DNA of 64,000 bases, taken from the NCBI GenBank assembly GCA_023419315.1, contig JAEZYE010000051.1, positions 1 to 64,000 of the forward strand, read 5' to 3'. Position numbers and translations under genes: made by a program. Each line of letters begins with the position of its first letter. Positions within the stretch are counted from its first letter, which is position 1. The stretch is from Pseudomonadota bacterium. GTDB lineage: Bacteria > Pseudomonadota > Gammaproteobacteria > Xanthomonadales > Xanthomonadaceae. Shown here piece by piece: positions 1 through 8,312 of the stretch. Under the pieces are notes generated by a model. It saw only the letters and a program-made list of their open reading frames with translations, was not told the origin of the DNA and searched no databases.

Positions 1-781
1 GTCAGCGCGTTGACCGGATAGGCTTCGAACGTCACGCGTCCTTGCGCATCGTAGGACCACGCGCGCGTCTGCACGGTCGCATCGACGTTGGCGCCGTCGT
101 AATAGTGCTCCAGTATCGGCCGCCACATCGCGTCATAGAACGTATTGCGACGGTGATTGCCGGTGTGGTTGCGGCGCAGCCAGTGCCCGGCCGGCAGACC
201 GTGTTCCACCAGGTTGCGTATTCCCAGGTGTAGGTGGTGGGCGCCCACTTGCTGGTGTCGCAGACATTCGGCGCACTTTCCGAGGTGTAGGTCGTGCTCG
301 CCAGCCGCCCCATCGCGTCATAGCCGTAGCAGGTTCGCGAACCGTTCTCGTCCTCGGCCCAGGCAATCCAGCCGCGGTCATCCACCGAGGCGGCGATGGA
401 CGTGCCGTCGGCAAAGGCCACGTTCTGCGGAATGCCGCGTTTCCAGTTCGTCGCCGTGGTGAGGTTGTTGTTGCCGTCCTTGACCGTCTTCACCGTGCCC
501 AGCTGGCCTGAGGCGACGGAGGAGGTCATGTCGTACCCCACCGTCTGCACGAGCTTGCCGAACTTCTCGAACTTCGTCGGCACCGCGCGCCACTCGTAGG
601 TGGTCCTGCTGGTCTCGATGCCGTCGGTGGTGGTGCGCTTGACCTGCCCCAGCACCCACAACGACAGGTCGTCGTGGTACTCGATGGTCTCGGTCTTGCT
701 GTAACTCTGCGCCTGCGCCGCCAGCGGCAAGGCCAAGGCCAATGCGCAGACCGCGCCGATGCTCCTGCTGATTCGCTTCAT
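1..781 (-). pseudogene. Secreted RHS/YD-repeat protein, frameshifted and cut by the left window edge
   Basis: The frame opens at an ATG preceded by AGGGAA and encodes a clear signal peptide ending in an AQA site. RHS/YD-repeat sequence follows (motifs YHDD, WVLGQV, YGYDAMGRL). The original frame continues to a stop at 32 but turns into low-complexity Arg/Thr/Met sequence after about position 215. From there another frame encodes typical RHS continuation (GLPAGHW, FYDAMWRP, WSYDAQGRV) with no stop to base 1. A missing base (or two extra) at about 205-217 explains this. RHS proteins are surface or secreted beta-cage shells that often deliver a C-terminal toxin; the C-terminus lies outside the window. 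It could be a pseudogene or a sequencing error. Confidence 0.65.
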
Positions 782-839
782 GCGTATTCCCTGTGGACCC
801 CGCGTTCGTCGCGAAGTTGTCCTGTTGGAGTTCCGTGGC

Positions 840-2708
840 TTACGGGGTCGGCGCGCTGCTCTTGGTGACCTTCGTTGGCCGCGCGAATGTGTCGAAGCAA
901 GGCACGGTACCGCTGCTGCCGCAGGTCGCGTCTACTTGCCAGGTGAAGACAACTCCATCGCGAATCAACTTGCGCATCTGCAACGGCGCCAGTCGCTCTT
1001 TCGGATCACGATTGGTCACGCTCGGGGCGCCTAGCCAGTCGCCGATCCGTGCTGGAAACGGTCCGGCGTTGTACGCCGCGTAGGTCGGTACTTCCCGATT
1101 GACCAATACGCCGGTAGGCGAATAGGTATCGACGCTGAGCGTGCGGCCTTCGGAAATATCGAAGCGCGTACTGACCGTGTAGCGCGTCCGGACTCCATCG
1201 GGGTCCACGACGTCCACCCAGCGGCTATCCGGGCAGTTGCCGGCTGCAGCGCATGGATCCCTCGTGTAACTTCCCGTTGCCGTGGAGTACGTGTAATTCC
1301 AGGTCAGCGGGGTGAGACCGGGGCCAGAGAACGTCTTCTGGACCAGTGCTTTTGCCTGGTTTATGGCGGGAATGCCTTCGCCGACCGGAGTACCGGCGGC
1401 GCTCATGCAATTCGATGGCACGTAACTACGCCCGTTCCATTTCGACTGCAGAACAAATGTACCGGCAAGCCCGCTCGGATGTAGCACGGTGATTGAGGAC
1501 GCAGGAGTCGCCTGCGAGCTGCCTGCACGTATGTCGCAGCCTTCAAGCGAGGTCATGCTTGGCGGCATGGTGAACGAATACTGCCATTGCGTTCCGTCAG
1601 GCAGGTTTACGTTGCTCAACCCTGCAGCCCAAATGCCGTCGGTACCCATCGTGATGGTTCCGTACTCGTAGCTCCATACCCGTTGCTGCGTGCCGGGTTG
1701 CACCGTAATGCTGGCGATGAGAGGCGCATCGGCCCGCCAGGTGAAGCTGATGGCGCGTCCGTCGCTGGCAGTAATGCGAGTGATTTTCCGGTCGGTGTAT
1801 TCGTACTTCACCCAGTTGCCGAAGCGATCCTCGGCTCTGGATACAAACATCGTGGCGAACATGCGCGGGAAGAAGCGCCGGATGGGGCCGCTCTTCGGGA
1901 CCGGTGTGCCGGGCACCTGCTGTTCCGGTTCACCATATGACTCCGCATCCGAGATTGAAGACGTCGCCATCACTTCATCAAAATAGTCGGCAACCGTGCT
2001 GGCGCGAACGCCCACCAGATAATCGAGGTAGTACTTTGTTCCATCCGGCGCGATGGCGAGGAATGCTTCGCCGGGTTCGGCCAGGCTCGGATTCACAGCA
2101 CCGTTTGAAGTGGCGGGCAAGCACGCGAACTGCCAGTTTCCATCTGCGACCACCGGTACAGGCAACGTTGCGTTGCCATGCGTCACCGTCGGGCTTGTAG
2201 TGTTGGACACGTCGCGCTTCATGAGTTCGTGGCGTGCGCCGTTGCCATCGATAAACTCGTATCCGTGCCACCACAGTTCGGGGCCTAGCAAGTCGATTTC
2301 CGAACAACGTGCATAGCTTCCGGTCAGCGTCTTCCAGTTTTCGCCGGGTTTGCCAGCGTCGCCAAGACGACTGGCGGCACGCACCATGGTTTCGATACGC
2401 GGAATGGACAGATCCCAGTTGCCGAGCATGGGCGGATCATTGCCGCGGTCCATCTCACGCAGGCGTGCAGTACGCGTCAGCGAAATGGCCGGGCCATTGC
2501 CTTCCAGCGTGATATCGGTGACCTCGAACCCGATTTCGCCGGAGAGCAGGCTATGGCTCTCGCCAAACGGCTTCTCCCCCACTGGCTCAATCGTGCGCGC
2601 CAGTTTGAGGCGCTTTTCGTATTCGTCCTGTGGCGAGACATCCGCCGCCATCGCGCTTCCAGACACTGCGGCCAACGACAGGCTGCAGATGATTCCTTGC
2701 ACCTTCAT
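840..2708 (-). CDS. Secreted RHS-family protein, N-terminal part (WapA-like)
   Basis: This 622-residue protein has a signal peptide ending SAMAA. An N-terminal domain follows with the phrases GFEVTDITL and ISLTRTARLREMD, like the start of bacterial RHS/wall-associated proteins, and then YD-type sequence (RAEDRFGNWVKYEYTD). It stops after CFDTFARPTKVTKSS, a point where homologues as I recall them continue straight into the YSKTE..WVLGQV block. Here that block starts the next gene, 58 bases downstream, behind its own signal peptide. The gene therefore looks like the front half of a split RHS protein. No toxin domain is visible. The exact function and any partner immunity gene are unknown. Confidence 0.7.
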   Translation of the reverse strand: MKVQGIICSLSLAAVSGSAMAADVSPQDEYEKRLKLARTIEPVGEKPFGESHSLLSGEIGFEVTDITLEGNGPAISLTRTARLREMDRGNDPPMLGNWDLSIPRIETMVRAASRLGDAGKPGENWKTLTGSYARCSEIDLLGPELWWHGYEFIDGNGARHELMKRDVSNTTSPTVTHGNATLPVPVVADGNWQFACLPATSNGAVNPSLAEPGEAFLAIAPDGTKYYLDYLVGVRASTVADYFDEVMATSSISDAESYGEPEQQVPGTPVPKSGPIRRFFPRMFATMFVSRAEDRFGNWVKYEYTDRKITRITASDGRAISFTWRADAPLIASITVQPGTQQRVWSYEYGTITMGTDGIWAAGLSNVNLPDGTQWQYSFTMPPSMTSLEGCDIRAGSSQATPASSITVLHPSGLAGTFVLQSKWNGRSYVPSNCMSAAGTPVGEGIPAINQAKALVQKTFSGPGLTPLTWNYTYSTATGSYTRDPCAAAGNCPDSRWVDVVDPDGVRTRYTVSTRFDISEGRTLSVDTYSPTGVLVNREVPTYAAYNAGPFPARIGDWLGAPSVTNRDPKERLAPLQMRKLIRDGVVFTWQVDATCGSSGTVPCFDTFARPTKVTKSSAPTP

Positions 2709-3040
2709 GCCAATATCCCTTTCGGCCTGCGCAGCAGCCGGTTATCCCCTTGGCCGTCGCGGCCACTGTGCGCGAACCTAGTCGCTTGAACGAGGTTCGG
2801 TCAAGTCAGGTCGAGCTTTCCTGGAATGGCTGCAGAAAACCAGATACGAAGGGGGGGGATTCCAGGCCAATCGCAGACGTATGCAGAATGCCTGCACGCC
2901 TGCACGTGGGCGCATTGCTTCGGGGCGATGGACGCATTCGCGGCCATGACTGGCTCGCCATGCCGGCTCGATGTGGAGGCGCACCGGGAATACGCAGGTG
3001 CGGAGACACGCTCGCCAGCGCTCATGTTTTCCCTGGCCGA
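2709..3040. other. Intergenic region between the RHS genes and the desaturase
   Basis: About 330 bases without a convincing gene. Several overlapping reading frames are open on both strands because of the GC content, but none has recognisable protein sequence or a good ribosome binding site. It should hold the promoter of the RHS genes, reading leftward, near 2710-2800; no strong -35/-10 pair stands out. A run of eight G's lies near 2852-2859. Confidence 0.4.
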
Positions 3041-3068
3041 AAAAAAGCCGGGCAAGCCCGGCTTTTTT
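3041..3068 (-). terminator. Intrinsic terminator of the desaturase operon
   Basis: Perfect GC-rich hairpin (AGCCGGG / CCCGGCT) flanked by six A's and six T's, directly beyond the desaturase stop codon. The symmetry would let it work in both directions. Confidence 0.85.
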
Positions 3069-3069
3069 C

Positions 3070-4245
3070 TTACGCCGCATCCGGCGTCGGTTCGGGTTCC
3101 GGCACCAACAACGGCACCTTGATCGAGGGTCGGCTCGGGAAGGCGTGGCGGACGATACGCCACATGACCTGGCCGAACTGACGCGGCAGCGAGCCGGTGT
3201 TGTAGTGCTGGCCGTAGCGCGCGCAGATTTCGCGGACTTCCTCGGCCATCGCGGCGTAGCGGTTCGCCGGCACGTCCGGATAGAAATGGTGTTCGATCTG
3301 GTGGCTGAGGTTGCCAGTCAGGATGTGCAGCCAGCGAGCGCCACGGATGTTCGAGGATCCGCGCAGCTGGCGCAGGTACCAGTGGCCGCGCGATTCGTCC
3401 TTGACGCATTCCTTCGGGAACGTTTCGGCGTTGGCAGTGAAGTGGCCGCAGAAGATCACGACATAGGTCCACACGTTGCGCATGCCGTTGGCGACGAGAT
3501 TGCCGAGCAGCACGGGCAGGAAGAACGGGCCGGCGATCAGCGGGTGGATCACGTAATCCTTGGTCAATTGACGCGCAGCCTTCCTGACGACGGGCGCGCA
3601 TTTGCGGCGCAGCTGTGCGGTCGACATCTTGCCGTGCCACCAGCGACCGAGTTTCAGATCCTGGATGGCGACGCCCCACTGGAACATCAGCGCGAAGAAC
3701 ACTGCGATGATCGGTTGCAGCAGGTAGAACGCGCGCCAGCGCTGTTCCGGGAAGATGCGCAGCAGGCCGTAGCCGATGTCGTCATCCATGCCACGCACGT
3801 TGGTATAGGTGTGGTGGCGGAAGTTGTGCGTGTGCCGCCAGTTCTCGCTGGTCGCGACGATGTCCCATTCGTAGTGCTGGCCATTGATGTGCGGGTCACC
3901 AAGCCAGTCGTACTGACCGTGGATGACGTTGTGGCCGAGCTCCATGTTTTCGAGGATTTTGCCCAGCCCCAGCAGCACCGCGCCGAGAATCCAGGTGGGC
4001 CAGAACACCCAGGCCCACACCTGGCCCGCGGCAAGCAGGCCGCCCAGCACCGCAGCAACCAGCAGCAGCATGCGGCCGCTGAACTGGATGTAGCGGACCG
4101 CCTTGATGACTGCGCGGATGTAACGCGCGTCGCGTTCACCCAGCGTGGCGAGCGTGCGTGCGCGCAGGGCATCGAGTTCTTCGCCGAAACGATCCAGTTC
4201 GGCGGGCGTGAGGGCGCGATTGCGGGGAGGCCGGGAAGCGGACAT
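3070..4245 (-). CDS. Membrane fatty-acid desaturase (DesB-like acyl-CoA delta-9 type)
   Basis: Di-iron membrane desaturase of 391 residues that should introduce a double bond into acyl chains to adjust membrane fluidity. The three histidine boxes are intact: HNVIH (about 105-109), HTHNFRHH (138-145) and HQIEHH (315-320), with hydrophobic segments near 58-98 and 170-192. The HxxEHH third box groups it with the linoleoyl-CoA/front-end-like desaturases. It directly follows its probable electron donor, the ferredoxin reductase, with no gap. A divergent FabR/DesT-type repressor lies beyond that gene. This matches the arrangement of the Pseudomonas desT-desCB locus. Substrate and regiospecificity cannot be read from the sequence. 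Confidence 0.9.
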   Translation of the reverse strand: MSASRPPRNRALTPAELDRFGEELDALRARTLATLGERDARYIRAVIKAVRYIQFSGRMLLLVAAVLGGLLAAGQVWAWVFWPTWILGAVLLGLGKILENMELGHNVIHGQYDWLGDPHINGQHYEWDIVATSENWRHTHNFRHHTYTNVRGMDDDIGYGLLRIFPEQRWRAFYLLQPIIAVFFALMFQWGVAIQDLKLGRWWHGKMSTAQLRRKCAPVVRKAARQLTKDYVIHPLIAGPFFLPVLLGNLVANGMRNVWTYVVIFCGHFTANAETFPKECVKDESRGHWYLRQLRGSSNIRGARWLHILTGNLSHQIEHHFYPDVPANRYAAMAEEVREICARYGQHYNTGSLPRQFGQVMWRIVRHAFPSRPSIKVPLLVPEPEPTPDAA

Positions 4246-5346
4246 TCAGAGATCCAGTTCGAGGTCGGTGGCGGCGCCGTGCACGCACAGCTTCAACGCC
4301 TGTGAGGGTTCGTGGTGTAGTTCGCCGCTGGCCAGATGCCGCGTGCTGCCGGAGGACTTTCCGCAGGCGCAGGTGTTGCAGATGCCCATGCGGCAACCGG
4401 ATGCCGGTTTGAGGCCGGCATCTTCCAGCGCGACAAGCAAAGTCTGGCCGCGCGGAATGCGCAGGCGACGACCGCTGCGGCGCAGAAGCACATCGACTTC
4501 GCCGCCTTCTTCCACCGATGCGGGCGGCGGGCTGAAGGCTTCGGCCTGGAACGAGGCCGCATGCCGTGCCATCAAAGCGCGCGCGGTTTCGACGAAGCCG
4601 CCCGGACCGCAGGCCAGGACGTGGCGCGTCTGCACGTCGGCAAGCCAGTCACGCACGTACTGTTCGCAGAGACGGCCTTCGTGTTCGTCCGCAGCAGACG
4701 CGGCCTGCCCGGTCAGCACCGCGCGGAAATGGAAGCCGGGATGGCGGTCCGCCATCGCGCGCAGTTCGTCGGCAAAGCAGAGTTCTTCGCGCGTGCGCAC
4801 CCAATAGACGAGATCCACCGGCATCGGCATCCCGCGTGCAGCGAGGTCCCGCAACATGGCCATCAGTGGCGTGATGCCGCTGCCGGCGGCCAGCATCAAC
4901 AGCGGGCCGCCTGAGGCGGGGACATGGAACTCGCCGAAAGCCTGCCCGAGTTCGAACACGTCACCCGGACGCGCACGTTCGCTCAGATAGCGGCTGACGC
5001 GGCCTGCGTCGACGGACTTCACCGTGATGGCGATCAGGCCATCGGTGCGCAGTTCGCTGGGGCTGTAGCTGCGGGTGTAGCGGACGCCGTCGATCTCCAC
5101 GCCGAGATTGACATGCTGGCCCGGGCGCGCGCCGTTCCAGTGGCGGTTGGGACGCAGCAGCAGCGTGACCACGCCCTGCGCCGTCACCTCGCGCGACAGC
5201 AGACGCGCACGGGGGCGCTCCCAAGTCCAGTTGCGGTTGACGTGGCCAGCCCAGAAGTCGAAGACATCCGGCTTGATGAAGGGACCGAGCAGACGCCGCC
5301 ACGGACCTTTCGATCGGCGGGCGGCAGGACGGACGATGGCGTTCAT
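4246..5346 (-). CDS. Flavodoxin/ferredoxin reductase with C-terminal 2Fe-2S domain (DesC-like)
   Basis: Single-chain electron-transfer protein: an FAD-binding domain (RSYSPSE near residues 95-101), an NAD(P)-binding domain (AAGSGITPLMAML) and a C-terminal plant-type 2Fe-2S ferredoxin domain with the cysteine pattern GCRMGICNTCACG and a final cysteine (KLCVHG). It should pass electrons from NAD(P)H to the desaturase encoded immediately downstream. The ATG at 5346 (MNAIVRP) is preferred over an in-frame GTG nine bases upstream; neither has a strong ribosome binding site. Transcription starts from the intergenic region shared with the TetR-type repressor. Confidence 0.88.
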   Translation of the reverse strand: MNAIVRPAARRSKGPWRRLLGPFIKPDVFDFWAGHVNRNWTWERPRARLLSREVTAQGVVTLLLRPNRHWNGARPGQHVNLGVEIDGVRYTRSYSPSELRTDGLIAITVKSVDAGRVSRYLSERARPGDVFELGQAFGEFHVPASGGPLLMLAAGSGITPLMAMLRDLAARGMPMPVDLVYWVRTREELCFADELRAMADRHPGFHFRAVLTGQAASAADEHEGRLCEQYVRDWLADVQTRHVLACGPGGFVETARALMARHAASFQAEAFSPPPASVEEGGEVDVLLRRSGRRLRIPRGQTLLVALEDAGLKPASGCRMGICNTCACGKSSGSTRHLASGELHHEPSQALKLCVHGAATDLELDL

Positions 5347-5369
5347 GGCGGCCACTATACCGAGCTGAG

Positions 5370-5392
5370 TACATTCGTGTATACAGCTGTAT
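5370..5392. promoter_or_regulatory. Palindromic operator between fabR and the desaturase operon
   Basis: Overlapping palindromes: TACA-ttcg-TGTA (5370-5381), TGTATACA (5378-5385) and the perfect 12-mer ATACAGCTGTAT (5381-5392). Its place in the 105-base gap between a TetR-family repressor and the desaturase genes fits the autoregulated operator of FabR/DesT-type regulators. Binding is inferred, not shown. Confidence 0.6.
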
Positions 5393-5451
5393 ATTAATTC
5401 TTCCCGCTATCATGCGGGCTCAGCCTGCCGCCATTCACCTCCGTACGGCCC

Positions 5452-6114
5452 ATGTCCCAGACCGCCCTGCCCCAACCCGACGATCACGGCCCCGGCCGCA
5501 AGGCGAGCATCTCCCGCGAGGACCTGCTGGCGGCTACGTTGAAGCTCATCGGCCCGCATCGCAGCGTGTCGACATTGAGCCTGCGCGAGGTGGCGCGCGA
5601 GGCCGGCATCGCGCCCAACAGCTTCTACCGCCAGTTCCGCGACATGGACGAACTGGCCGTGGCATTGATCGATCTGGCGGGCCGGTCGCTGCGCGCGATC
5701 ATCGGCGAGGCGCGGCAGCGGGCGACCAGCAAGGAGCGCAGCGTGGTGCGCGGCTCGGTCGAAGCCTTCATCGAACAGCTGCGCGCCGACGACAAGCTGC
5801 TGCATGTGCTGTTGCGTGAGGGCACGGTGGGTTCGGACGCATTCAAGCAGGCGGTGGATCGCGAACTGAATTTCTTCGAGGAAGAACTGCGCATCGATCT
5901 GATCCGCCTGGCCGAACGCGAAGGCGCGCCGCTGCACGAGCCGGCGCTGGTCTCCAAGGCGATCACGCGACTGGTTTTCGCGATGGGCGCGACGGCGATG
6001 GATCTGCCGCCGGAAAAAGACCCGGAGCTGATCAACCAGATGTCGCAGATGGTGCGCATGATCATCACCGGCGCGCGCGCGATTGCCTCGGGTCACTCGC
6101 TCGCCTCGCGCTGA
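5452..6114 (+). CDS. fabR: TetR-family repressor of unsaturated fatty acid genes (FabR/DesT type)
   Basis: 220-residue TetR-family regulator. The N-terminal helix-turn-helix (LREVAREAGIAPNSFYRQF, about residues 45-63) is the hallmark of FabR/DesT proteins, and the C-terminal half is the helical ligand domain. FabR and DesT sense the ratio of unsaturated to saturated acyl-CoA or acyl-ACP and repress desaturase or fabA/fabB genes. Here the divergent target is the reductase-desaturase pair, with a palindrome array in the shared promoter. By context it is closer to Pseudomonas DesT than to E. coli FabR, though annotation pipelines would usually name it fabR. Confidence 0.85.
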   Translation: MSQTALPQPDDHGPGRKASISREDLLAATLKLIGPHRSVSTLSLREVAREAGIAPNSFYRQFRDMDELAVALIDLAGRSLRAIIGEARQRATSKERSVVRGSVEAFIEQLRADDKLLHVLLREGTVGSDAFKQAVDRELNFFEEELRIDLIRLAEREGAPLHEPALVSKAITRLVFAMGATAMDLPPEKDPELINQMSQMVRMIITGARAIASGHSLASR

Positions 6115-6126
6115 AAGCGACGCGCG

Positions 6127-6636
6127 CTACGGCCGGATATCGATCGGCGTCCCCACCGGCACGCGCTGCCAGATGGCGTCCATCTCTTCATTGGTGACGG
6201 CGATGCAGCCGTCGGTCCAGTCGCCTCGATAGCCCGGCGGCGTCGCCCCGTGGATCATGATGTCGCCGCCGGGATCGACACCGCGGCGGCGCGCCTGCTC
6301 GCGGTCGGCTTCATTCGGATAGGAAATGCGCAGCGACAGGTGGAAGCGGCTGCGCGGGTTGCGTCCGCTGATGCGGTATCTGCCCTCGGGCGTCTTCTCG
6401 TCGCCCTCTTGCCGTTTGTGCCCGATGGGATCGTCACCCAGCGCGATCCGGTAGGTCGCGATTCTCCGTTCGCCGCGCCACAACTCCATGCGCCGCTGCG
6501 CCTTGTAGACGCGAATGGCATCCGCCTGCTGTGCGATCGGCAGCATTGCCGGCGTTATTCGCGCCGCAGTTCGCGACTGTGCTGTCGTGAGGACGCACGA
6601 CAACGCCGCGACGCCAATCAGCGCGATGAAACGCAT
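6127..6636 (-). CDS. L,D-transpeptidase family protein (YkuD domain)
   Basis: 169 residues with an N-terminal signal peptide and a YkuD catalytic domain. The motif H-G-(about 13 residues)-D-G-C-I (IMHGATPP..WTDGCIAV) supplies the catalytic His and Cys. The family forms 3-3 peptidoglycan cross-links or attaches proteins to peptidoglycan; short YafK/YkuD-like members such as this also include hydrolases. The start codon overlaps the stop of the upstream aidB-like gene (TGATG), so the two are probably translationally coupled although functionally unrelated. Confidence 0.85.
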   Translation of the reverse strand: MRFIALIGVAALSCVLTTAQSRTAARITPAMLPIAQQADAIRVYKAQRRMELWRGERRIATYRIALGDDPIGHKRQEGDEKTPEGRYRISGRNPRSRFHLSLRISYPNEADREQARRRGVDPGGDIMIHGATPPGYRGDWTDGCIAVTNEEMDAIWQRVPVGTPIDIRP

Positions 6637-8261
6637 CAGTTCGGCAACGCGCGCTGCAGCACGGCGTCGCCGTCCATCGCCACCGGCAACGAACCGTATG
6701 CGCGCGCGACATTCACCGCCAAGCGATGGCGAACGAACGCCGCTGCCAGTGGACTGCCCGCGCGCAGCAGCGCCGCCGCCTGCAACGCCAGCGCGAGACG
6801 CTCGGTGATCCAGCGCGCGCTGGCTTCATCGGCGGTCGCCAGATCTTCCTGCAGGCGAGCGGCGAAGCGGTCGAAGCCGGCTTCACGTCCGGAGACCGCA
6901 GCCCATTCGGCTACCACGGCGTGCAGGCAGTCCGGCTCGCGCGCGAGTGCGCGCAATACGTCCAGGCACTGGATATTGCCGCTGCCTTCCCAGATCGAAT
7001 TCAGCGGCGCTTGCCGATACAGGCGCGGCAGGACCGATTCCTCCACGTAGCCCGCGCCGCCCAGGCACTCCTGCGCTTCATTGATGAAGCCCGGCGCACG
7101 CTTGCACACCCAGAACTTGCCGATGGCCGTGGCAATGCGCGCGAACGCGGCTTCGCCCGGATCGTAGCGGGCATGATCGACCGCGCGCGCCACGCGCATC
7201 GCGAACACGGTGGCGGCTTCCGATTCGATGGCCAGATCCGACAGCACGTTCGCCATCAGGGGATGATCGCAAAGGCGCTGTCCGAAACTGTATCGATGAC
7301 GGGCATGGTGGATGGCCTGCGCGAGCCCCATGCGCATTTCCGCGGCAGAGCCCAGCATGCAGTCGAGCCGGGTGAGCATGACCATGCCGATGATGGTGGC
7401 GACACCGCGGCCTTCTTCGCCGACGCGCCACGCGCGCGCGCCGCAGAGTTCGATTTCGCTGGATGCGTTGGACCAGTCGCCCAGCTTGTCTTTCAGCCGC
7501 AGGATGCGGAATGCGTTGAGTTGGCCGTCTTCCCAGCGGCGCGGCATCAGGAAACAGGTCAATCCGCCCGGCGCCTGCGCGAGCACGAGGAAGCCGTCGC
7601 TCATCGGTGCGGAGAAAAACCACTTGTGCCCGACCAGACGGTGGACATCGCCGTCCGGCGTGGCCGTGGTCATGTTGCTGCGCACGTCGGACCCGCCCTG
7701 CTTTTCGGTCATGCCCATGCCGAGGGTGAGTCCACGCTTCGCATGCATCGGCACATCGCGTGCGTCGTAGTGCGGCGCGGCCGCACCGTCGGCCCAGGCG
7801 CGCAACGACGGTTCGCGGCGCAGCACCGGCACGGCCGCGTGCGTCATCGTCAGCGGACAACTGGTGCCCGCGTCCGCCTGGTGATGCAGGTAGCTGAGCG
7901 CCGCACGCGCGACATGCGCGCCGGGTTGTGGCTCATGCCACGAAAGCCCGCCCACGCCGTGGGTTTTCGCCGCCTCCATCAGCTGGTGATAAGCCGGATG
8001 AAATTCCACGGCATCGATGCGATGGCCGTAGCGGTCATGCGTACGCAATCGCGGTCGGTCCCGGTTGGCGTCGAAGCCCAGCGCGTACAGCACGTCGCCG
8101 GCCAATGCGCCGTATTCGGCCAGGCGCGGCGCCAGTGTCGACGCGCCTTCGCGTTGCACGGCCTCCTGCAGCGCCCGATCGGTCCGCCACAGATCGCACG
8201 GCTCGAACGGCGGCGGCTGGTTGTCGACCCGATGCGTCTCGAACTCCGGCAGTGGATTCAT
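6636..8261 (-). CDS. aidB: AidB-like acyl-CoA dehydrogenase
   Basis: Flavin-dependent acyl-CoA dehydrogenase of about 541 residues. Family signatures include TEKQGGSDVRSN, GHKWFFSAP and ECLGGAGYVEES, and IWEGSGNIQ near the C-terminus; the N-terminus (HRVDNQPPPFEPCDLW) is typical of AidB. E. coli AidB binds DNA and FAD, is induced by alkylation stress and has weak isovaleryl-CoA dehydrogenase activity; its physiological substrate is unsettled. The ATG at 8261 (MNPLPEF) is chosen over the longer frame because GGGAG lies 9 bases upstream. Confidence 0.87.
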   Translation of the reverse strand: MNPLPEFETHRVDNQPPPFEPCDLWRTDRALQEAVQREGASTLAPRLAEYGALAGDVLYALGFDANRDRPRLRTHDRYGHRIDAVEFHPAYHQLMEAAKTHGVGGLSWHEPQPGAHVARAALSYLHHQADAGTSCPLTMTHAAVPVLRREPSLRAWADGAAAPHYDARDVPMHAKRGLTLGMGMTEKQGGSDVRSNMTTATPDGDVHRLVGHKWFFSAPMSDGFLVLAQAPGGLTCFLMPRRWEDGQLNAFRILRLKDKLGDWSNASSEIELCGARAWRVGEEGRGVATIIGMVMLTRLDCMLGSAAEMRMGLAQAIHHARHRYSFGQRLCDHPLMANVLSDLAIESEAATVFAMRVARAVDHARYDPGEAAFARIATAIGKFWVCKRAPGFINEAQECLGGAGYVEESVLPRLYRQAPLNSIWEGSGNIQCLDVLRALAREPDCLHAVVAEWAAVSGREAGFDRFAARLQEDLATADEASARWITERLALALQAAALLRAGSPLAAAFVRHRLAVNVARAYGSLPVAMDGDAVLQRALPN

Positions 8262-8312
8262 CTGAAGCTCCCGTTGGCGTTCCGATTGTGGCGCACCCGC
8301 CACAGGCATGCA

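Noticed and set aside
2845..2870. Short similarity (CCAGATACG and a G-run followed by ATTCC) to the tRNA-Ser repeat
   Set aside because: Only about nine matching bases in a different order; chance in G-rich sequence.
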